Origin: Gordionus sp. m RMFG-2023
Lineage: Eukaryota; Nematomorpha; Gordioida; Chordodea; Parachordodidae
Reading direction: 5' to 3'
Assembly: GCF_954871325.1 (NCBI RefSeq)
Contig: NC_088779.1
Span: 17,858,846 to 17,922,845 of the forward strand
DNA: 64,000 nt
The notes under the pieces were generated by a model that was not told where the DNA came from, searched no databases, and saw only the letters and a list, made by a program, of their open reading frames with translations. Numbering within the stretch: position 1 is the first letter of the stretch; each line of letters begins with the position of its first letter. Made by a program: the position numbers and the translations under genes. This document shows positions 55,890-64,000 of this stretch, one piece after another.

Positions 55890-56900
55890 GACAATTATCA
55901 TAATCGGAATTTTTAAACATATTAGATTTTTTACGGTAAAATATGTATTTTTAACATGTTAAATTAAAATTTCAATTAAGATGCACCATATAAAAGTGAC
56001 AATTATCATAATCGTTATTTTTAAAGTTTTTTAAATTTTTTTGACGTAAATCGGTTAAAATAAGTAGTGTTAGCATGTATTAATAAAACTTCAGTGAAGA
56101 TGTACCCTAGATAAGTGACAATTGTCATAATCCTTATTTTTAAATTTTTTTGATGCATGGGTAAAAATATAGATTGTAAACTTGTTAAATTAAAATTTCA
56201 TGAAGATGTACCACAGAAATGTGACAATTGTAATAATCGTTATTTTTAAACTTTTTTTGACGTAAATGGGCCAAAATAAGTATTGATAACATTTTTAAAT
56301 AAAACTTCAGTGAAGATGTATCTAAGATAAGTGACAATTGTCATAATCATTTTTAAAGTTTTTTGACGCAAATGGGCAAAAAATAAATTGCTAACATGTT
56401 TAAATAAAACTTCAGTGAAGATATACCCTAGATAAGTGACAATTGTCATATTCGTTATTTTTAAAGTTTTAAATTTTTTTGACGCAAATGGGCAAAAATG
56501 GAAATTGCTAACATGTTAAAATAAATAATCAATGAAGATGTACCATAGATAAGTGACAATTGTCATAATCGTTGTTTTTAAAGTTTTTTGAAATTTTTCG
56601 ATATGGGTAAAAATGTAGTAAAAATGTCAAATTAAAATTTCATGAAGATGTACCATATAAAAGTGACAATTGTCATAATCGTTATTTTTAAAAGTTTTTA
56701 AATTTTTTTGAAGCAAATGGGCTAAAATATAAATTGCTAACATGTTATAATAATATTTCAGGGAAGATATACCCTATATAAGACAATAGTCATAATCGTT
56801 ATTTTTAAAGTTTTTGAATTGTTTGACGCAATTGGACAAAAATATAAATTGTTATCATGTTAAAATAAAATTTCAGTCAAAACAAATCTATATTTTCATG
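55890..56900 (+). repeat. TGACAATTGTCA satellite, left block (~9 units)
   Basis: Units of 102-120 bp carry AGTGACAATTGTCATAATCG, TTTTTTTGACGCAAATGGGC and TTTCAGTGAAGATGTACC. Copies differ at several positions each, so the array is not newly made. Confidence 0.9.
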
Positions 56901-57289
56901 CTCATAATCGTTGTTCCTTTTGCTTAAAATTTGATAAAAATATGCAAAGTGATTATTAAAGATAGTTGTAACCTATGTTAAATTATAAACTTTTAAGATA
57001 TGGATTCACAATCTTATTCCTTTAATTAATAAATTTTAATTCTACATTATAAAAAGGTATAACCTTGCATTCACAGTTAGCAAATATTTTTGTATAATCG
57101 TGGCAAAATAGTGCTGAGTCTGAATTCAGGGTAGGATTTTTATAGAAAGAACTTAAAAACCATATGAATATTATTTAGTAATATGATACAATCAAGATCC
57201 TATAAATTTAATGTTAAGATTTTATTTTTATATGGTTAAAATGGATTACAATCTATATTTTAACCATTTATATCAAAAAACTTTAAAAA

Positions 57290-58880
57290 TAACGATTTTA
57301 AAAATTGTCATCAATGGTATATCTTCATGAAATTTTAATTTAGCATGTTTACAATCTACATTTTTACCCATTTGCAACAAAAAAACTTTATTAACAACGA
57401 TTATGACAATAGTAAATTATGTATGGTACATCTTCACTGAAATTTTATTTTAACATATAAGCAATTTATATTTTTGCCCATTTGCGTCTAAAAAATTTAA
57501 ATAATTTTAAAAATAACGATTATGACAAACTTTTCTATGGTGCATCCTTATAAAATTTTAATTTAACATGTTTACAATCTATATTTTTACCCATTTGCGT
57601 CAAATAAATTAAAAAAAACTTTAAAAATAACGATTATGACAATTGTCACTTATCTAGGGTACATCTTCACTGAAGTTTTATTTAAACATGCTAGCAATAC
57701 TTATTTTACCCCATTTTGGTCAAAAATAATTCAAAAAACTTAAAAATAACGATTATGACAATTGTCACTTTTCAATGGTACATATAAAATTTTAATTTAA
57801 TTTGTTTACAATCTATATTTTTACCCATTTGCAACAAAAAAATTCAAAATAAACAACTATTATGACAATTATAACTTATCCATGGTACATCTTCACTGAA
57901 ATTTTATTTAAACATGTTAGCAATACTTATTTTAGCCTATTTACGTCAAAAAAAGTTATAAAATAACGATTATGACAATTGTCACTTTTCTATGGTACAT
58001 CTTCATGAAATTTTAATTTAACATGTTTACAATCTATATTTTTAACCATTTGCGTTAAAAAAATTTAAAAATAATGATTATGATAATTGTCACTTATCTA
58101 GGGTACATCTTCACTTAAGTTTTATTTAAACATGCTAGCAATACTTATTTTAACCCATTTTGGTCAAAAATAATTCAAAAAACTTAAAAATAACGATTAT
58201 GACAATTGTCACTTTTCAATGGTACATATGAAATTTTAATTTAATCTGTTTACAATCTATATTTTTACCCATTTGCAACAAAAAAATTCAAAATAAACAA
58301 CGATTATGACAATTATAACTTATCCATGGTACATCTTCTCTGAAATTTTATTTAAACATGTTAGCAATACTTATTTTAGCCCATTTACGTCAAAAAAGTT
58401 ATAAAATAACGATTATGACAATTGTCACTTTTCTATGGTAGATCTTCATGAAATTTTAATTTAGCATGTTTACAATCTATATTTTTACCCATTTGCAACA
58501 AAAAAATTCTATAAACAACGATTATGACAATTGTAACTTATATCTATGGTACATCTTCACTGAAATTTTATTTTAACATGTAACAATTTATATTTTTGCC
58601 CATTTACATCAAAAAATTGTAAAAAACTTTAAAAATAATGATTATACAATTGACCCTTTTATATGGTACATACTAATTGAAATTATAATTTAACATGTTA
58701 AAAATACATATTTTTGCCCATTAGCGTTAAAAAATCTAATATGTTTATAAATACCGATTATGATAATTGCCATATTTCTAATGAACATCTTCATTGAATT
58801 TATAATTTAACATCTTTACAATATAAATGATATTTTTATCCTTTTGAGTCAAAAAATTTATCTTAAAAAATAACGAATAT
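57290..58880 (-). repeat. TGACAATTGTCA satellite, right block (~13 units)
   Basis: The same unit in reverse orientation (GGTACATCTTCACTGAAATT, ATTTTTACCCATTTGCGTCA, CGATTATGACAATTGTCACT). There are more copies than on the left. Units about 57637-57870 and 58087-58310 form a longer duplicated pair. Confidence 0.9.
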
Positions 58881-59269
58881 GACAATTGTCTCATTAAATT
58901 ATTTTCCTTAAAAATATCATATAAAATAACATAAATAAGTTGAATATAAATATTTTTAAAAAATATTATTTAATAAGAGATAATTTTACAAAAATGATAA
59001 AAGAAACTATAAAAGATTTCACTTAAATATTTATAATAAATTTCATAAAAGAATTCCTCAAACAGATATCTTTACAAAGAAGATTTAAAATTTTTTTGTT
59101 AAAAAATCTTTTTGAACTTCAAGAAATATTTTTTACTTAAAATCTTGGATGTGAAAATCACTAATAAATTGTAACAAAAATAATATTACAATAGTAGCAT
59201 ATCATTTTTTATTTAAAAACATCAAATAATAAATAATATCTTGTTTTCCTTTAAATAAATGCATTCGCA

Positions 59270-59540
59270 ATATATTTATTGTTTCGCAATATATTTATTG
59301 TTTCGCAATATATTTATTGTTTCGCAATAATGCTCACGCGATACTTCGCGCTAACATATTCGCGATAAAAAATTCGCTGTAAAATGTTCGCGTAAAATGT
59401 TTTGCTCTAATAAATTCGCGGTTAAGGTTTCGCGAAAATAAATTCGCAACAATGGCTTCGCGAAATTGTCTTCGCTTTAAATGTTTCGCGGAGATAAAAC
59501 GCAATTTCGCGATTTTACCTTCGCTATAAAAGTTTCACTG
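59270..59540. repeat. GCGAAA-type minisatellite at the right end of element Z
   Basis: It starts with four units of TATTTATTGTTTCGCAATA and continues with degenerate TTCGCG units of 15-25 bp. It is the partner of the shorter array at 55245-55335. Confidence 0.85.
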
Positions 59541-59558
59541 AATTGACCGACCTGATAC

Positions 59559-61550
59559 GGTCTCATCATCCCCTTCAAACATAAATTTCAATTTAATAAC
59601 ACAGGCAGAAATTAAAAAGACAAATATAAAAATTTTAAAAACTTCATATTCACTCCTGTAGTAACCTCTACAATGGGCATTTTTCGCCTTCAACATTTAT
59701 GTTTTAAAAAAATCTGGGTAATAAAATACGACTTTTCACAAATGAACCTAGAGATTTTCTTTTTATTCGACAAAAAATTCAAATAGAAATTTTTAGACAC
59801 AATTATGGTTCCTTTTTGGGGACTCAATTATAGAATTTTATTTTTAATTATATAATTAAAAATTTATAAATTATATTTTTTTTGAAGCGATAAGTTTTAC
59901 CTAGTTATAAATATATTTTACCATCATTTTACTTATGAAATTTAAAAAATTATTGAAATGGCGGCAAATATAGATTTGTGCTCTACTAAAGCATCCTGAG
60001 ATCTTTCTTTTGTCTTAATTTCAATACCAATGCCTTTTGATCTCGTAAGTATATCTAAGGTAAACTAATACCCCACATCAGATTTCTAGTCTTTTTCATC
60101 AGTTGGGCAAGTCCTCAAATAAAAGAATCTAGATACTGATTCTTTGTAAAAAAAAGATCTCATCTATGAACCAAATGTAATAAAAAAAAAATTCATACTG
60201 GGCGAAAAATCGAATTATGCATTTAATTTTATTTTAATATTTTTATTTCTACAATTAAGGCTAAAATTTAAAAAAAAAAGAATAATATTTTATTAGATTT
60301 CAAAAAAATATATGTAAACAACAATATATATGTTGGTATGAATATTAAATTTTCAGAGAATTGTATCCGGATACTGATTTATATGCATTTTAAAATTCTG
60401 TATTTAACATACTAGATACTTAGTATCTTATTTCATAAGAAAATATCTGTGAATATATCTCTCCTGTGATCCCTTCTTTATCTGTCCAATAAAATATTAT
60501 AAAACGAGTATTTTCGATTTCTTTATTATTAATATATTATATATTACAAATCAGAGGATACCGTTATAAACATTTTACAAACCAAGAACTTAATTTCGAA
60601 CATTTTATAGACAAAGAAAACACGTGATTGAATATACTATTTTTGAAAAAAAATTATTTTTTTATTGGCGAACGTCTACAAAGGATGCATTCCTTTAACA
60701 ACAAACGAATTATTGAATTTTTACTGAGATATTGTTTCTTTTATTATTTGAAAACAAGGGTTTTTTGAGTTAATGTTTTTTCAATTTGTTTTGTTTGTGT
60801 AATACTTCATGATAATTCATGTAATATTTATATCATTCTTGATGAAGTCTCTGAGTGTAACAAAAAAATCAAATAAAGATTATTTTTTTTACTATTCTTT
60901 TATTTTTAATATATTTAATTTATTTTTTTCAATTCTAGATGGTTTTTTGCATATCATTTTATTTCATTATCAATCATTAATATTAAAAAACTTCTAAATT
61001 TAGCATATGAATGTATTGAATATGAAATGAATAACATTTATATAATTTAACTTTAAGTTGCTTGACGAAATTATATAACGAGTCAACAGAGTCATTTATA
61101 AATTTGTGGGCATTCTTTGCACTCTGCAATAATGTTATGTTCATGTTAGTGATTTCTGGTATGACTAAATACTGCTTTGCAAAAATGCATTGCTAAAGTT
61201 ATTAATCATAATCCAAAATTTTATTATATAATCGTTTTTTAAAAATAATTTTCAGAAACATTTTTTTTAATATACATAAATCAATTTAATATTAAATAAA
61301 AAATTGAGATTAAATATCAAATAATTTATAATTCTATTTATACTTAATATTAATCGGTAAAAAAATATATTTACTAGCTTATTACAATCTAAATTATTTT
61401 TTTTAGATTTTATAATTTAACAAATATATATCATAAGAGAACGTTAAATGCATATGAAAATATATTATAAAACCAGAATGATTATTGGTTAGCGCTTTTT
61501 TTCATATTTGGGTGTAAATACATATGGAAAAGCTAATATTTAAAAAAAAA
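59559..61550. other. Intergenic DNA, nothing confidently recognised
   Basis: AT-rich. A minus-strand stretch at about 60051-59947, after acceptor-like TTTACCTTAG, is open (ILTRSKGIGIEIKTKERSQD...), but no family is recognised. The open frame at 60809-60997 is low-complexity hydrophobic. Confidence 0.4.
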
Positions 61551-63400
61551 TAGTGCTGTAAACATTTCTAAATCGAACGCGTTCAACGTTCATCGACAAA
61601 AATCGAACGCGTTCACGTTCATGAAAGCGTTCAAAATTTTATTTTTAATCTAATATAAATAAATGTCTTATATTTTATAACACAATATATTAGCCATGTT
61701 TAAAAATAATAGTTTTATTTTGATAATATAATTATAAATATTTATTTATAAAAAAGTTTACTTATTAATTTTTAATAACAATTCTTTTACAAAATTTTTA
61801 TCTGATAGGCAAGAACGCTTGGCAGTTAATACAGCATTAGCTATACTAAAAACGCGCTCTACCTGGGCAGATGAGGGGATTGCAGTATTATACTTAATAA
61901 ACAATTCTTTTAAAGCTGGGAATTTATTAAAAACATTTAATGTTTTGTCCTTCGCTTCAAAAAATTGTGACAAGTAATCATCCTCCAATCTGTCCTCTAC
62001 TTCCTCGTCAAAAAAGAAGGATATCTCGGAATTAACAATTACATTATTATTTTTAGGATTTTCAATGCCTTTTTTCAATAACGCGATAAGTCTATTCTTT
62101 ATCTGTTCGTTCTGCGTTTATCCAAGCCATTGAAGCTTGAATATTGGATGTATAATTGCAGATAGAATATATTGATCTTCAAATATATGTTCAAATCTTT
62201 TAAAAAAATATATGTAATTAATCTGATAATGATAGGGTTAATACCTTTTATTAATCCCATTTATATTGCTTCTATCAATGGCTGACCATATTTTAGGCCA
62301 TTAATTTTTTTTAACTTTAAAATACTATCGGTTGGCGTCAAATAGCCGAAATGCATTTTTTCCTCACTTTCTAAAATAGTGAGCGCAGTTGCAATAGGTT
62401 CCATGATTTTTTTTATTATTTTTAAAATTTATTATAATATTTATTCTAAAAAATTTGATCGTTGGTTGAAAGCCTGGGTAATCCTCTCATTATATCAAAC
62501 AAATTAGAATCTTTTTTTACTAATGAGCCTATCAATTTCAAAGAATTATAATATGAATTCCATCTTATAATAACAGGCCTTATAAGCAACCTTGATAAAT
62601 TATTCTTTAAATCAGCAGCAAATGATGTAGATTGATTTTGTTTATTGCACTTATCAAATGCACTTTTTAATATAAAAGATATATTTTCTAATGCTTTTTC
62701 AGCATCAACACTTGCCACGAAATTAAGATAGTGGCAAGCACAAGAGTGGTGTTTGGGCAGATAAATAAATTTTCCTCTCTATTTTGATTTTCAAATACCT
62801 CATTTAATGATAATGATACAAATTCATCTTCAGATATTTTTCCATATAATCTATAATATTTTTAAAAATTAAAATATATACTATTTATTTATACCTAAAG
62901 GCTTTTAGGAAATTTCTTGCATTATCGGTGACACATAATGTTACCTTATTATGTATTTTAAATTTTTTGAGAAGGTTTGAAATTGTTTTTGCTAAATAAT
63001 CGGCAAGCCAAACATGCCGATTTTCTTTCTAAAGTGACTGCATCCAACCAGTGGACAGTCATTCCTAAAAATGAACTAATAATATATTTTAACAAATTGA
63101 TAGATTCAAGTATTTTGTAAAAAAATACCGATGGTATGATGACCATGAATCTGCTGTGATACAAAGAATTGTTTGGTTAAGCAAGTTATCATTTTATCTA
63201 TCATGATGTTATAATCTTTAGATATTTTTGTTACAAGGGTTGGGCGTGACATAACCTTCTTATTTGGTTGTAAAGTGGTTATCATTTTTAAAAAGGCAGG
63301 CTTTTCAACTATATTAAATGGCTCTAGTTCTTCTATCACGAAATTGAGAATTGCATCATCTACTTGTGACTGAATTACGTTTGAAGCATTTTTTTTTAAT
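61551..63400 (-). mobile_element. hAT DNA transposon (ZBED-type), decayed
   Basis: The 3' end of the element (left in the window) begins TAGTGCTGTAAACATTTCTA with subterminal TCGAACGCGTTC palindromes (61580-61630). Transposase pieces follow on the minus strand to about 63395. The other terminus was not found before 63600, where a different hAT-like end appears. Confidence 0.75.
61758..63395 (-). pseudogene. hAT transposase (ZBED4-like), several breaks
   Basis: From the N-terminal side: EELEPFNIVEKPAFLKMI and VMSRPTLVTKI (63339-63106), [24 protein letters not shown] in another frame (63164-62958), RWNSYYNSL (62718-62446) and IPSSAQVERVFSIANAVLTA, KRSCLS (62078-61758), the dimerisation region. 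The BED finger is absent. Frameshifts and stops between the pieces (at least three) make it a pseudogene. Confidence 0.8.
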
Positions 63401-63599
63401 TTAAGAGGGTCTGTTGTTTAAATTCCTCAACTTTTAATTTTTTTTAATTTTATCACTTAATTTGTTAAATATTCATTAATTTCTTGCAGCATAGTATGAT
63501 GAGAACTCTGTAAAAATAAAGGAATTCTTTGATAAATTATGCTACAGATATATTTTATCAAATTGGTAATAGCAAAGTAAATGACTTATAAAATAATTT

Positions 63600-64000
63600 C
63601 AGAGTGGGCAGTACCACTAAAACTTATATCTAAGATATAAGATCCTTTTGTATCTTGTACTCTTTGACATTTTTAATAAGATACTAGATCTGTATCTAAG
63701 ATCCTTTATTTTGAAAAGAATCTTATCTTTTTCATTTTCTTGACAAAATATACAAATTCTTTTTAATATTCAAGTTTAAAATTTTACATATCACAGTTTA
63801 TATCTTATTTTCTACAGGAAACTTGTATTAATTTTAATTTCTCTATTTTTTTCCTTCATATTTTAAATACATTGGAAACCAAAATTAGTTCCCATTAAAA
63901 ATACCAGTCTCTCTTCCCTATCTATGCTAATAATGAACTAATACTAATATTAAAAATTATACTTAACTAATCATTAAATATTTTATTAATTATTGTAAAT
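63600..64000. mobile_element. Start of another hAT-like element, cut by the window end
   Basis: CAGAGTGGGCAGTACCACTA resembles hAT terminal repeats. Subterminal AAGATACTAGATC/TATCTAAGATCC words recur at 63635-63705. The other end is outside the window. Confidence 0.45.

Larger units (their letters stand above)
55234..59558. mobile_element. Foldback element Z, 4.3 kb, GCGAAA-minisatellite ends
   Basis: The left end is GGTTCCATGTCTATTCGGCG, leading into AGCGAAAC-type units (to about 55335). The right end, minus strand, is GGTCGGTCAATTCAGTGAAA with GCGAAA/TTCGCG units over about 59270-59540. Inner matched segments (55340-55890 against 58890-59260) and ~110-bp repeats in opposite orientation (55890-56900 against 57290-58880) make almost the whole element one giant hairpin around 56900-57290. 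No gene is present. Confidence 0.85.

Noticed and set aside
59947-60051. Minus-strand stretch ILTRSKGIGIEIKTKERSQD after an acceptor-like site
   Set aside because: It looks coding by eye but is open in two frames, has no family match I can name and no second exon.

Overview
This is a very AT-rich nuclear window from an invertebrate-type animal. The evidence is GT-AG introns, a secreted antistasin-type gene and a beta-trefoil-type gene built from small exons, hAT DNA transposons, an RTE-like LINE, tRNA-derived SINEs and many inverted-repeat elements. The species cannot be named from the sequence. Most bases are mobile or repetitive DNA. The two host genes are pieced together from exons too short to show as long open frames.

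Layout. 1-15.5 kb: a large inverted repeat whose left arm runs off the window (1-8350; right arm 10003-14828; spacer about 1.65 kb). Both arms carry the same decayed integrase-bearing element and a 300-bp repeat array. A 3,524-bp non-LTR retroelement sits only in the left arm, with a long intact reverse transcriptase frame. 15.5-19.4 kb: intergenic repeats. 19.46-36.88 kb, minus strand: a four-exon gene for a predicted 169-residue secreted protein with three antistasin-like repeats. All three introns are phase 1 and are filled with SINEs, an RTE-like LINE, a foldback element and MITEs. 37-43 kb: intergenic repeats and one orphan exon cut by a MITE. 43.7-53.5 kb, plus strand: a multi-exon gene with a PPPY-containing N-terminus followed by beta-trefoil-like repeats. 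A decayed hAT element lies in its last intron. 53.97-55.0 kb: a second dead hAT. 55.23-59.56 kb: a 4.3-kb non-coding foldback element. 61.55-63.4 kb: a third dead hAT. 63.6 kb to the end: the start of another hAT-like element.

Two connections stand out. First, three foldback elements have related ends (GGTTCCAYGTC...), but their arms are built from quite different short tandem repeats. Two of these loci also share a roughly 110-bp repeat carrying the palindrome TGACAATTGTCA. Second, a tRNA-derived SINE ends in the same 3' tail as the RTE-like LINE copies in this window, which is the arrangement expected if the LINE mobilises the SINE.

Gene models were read by eye. Splice sites were chosen by GT-AG, phase agreement and family pattern, and need transcript support. 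The integrase-bearing element is treated as a fossil and only its parts are described.
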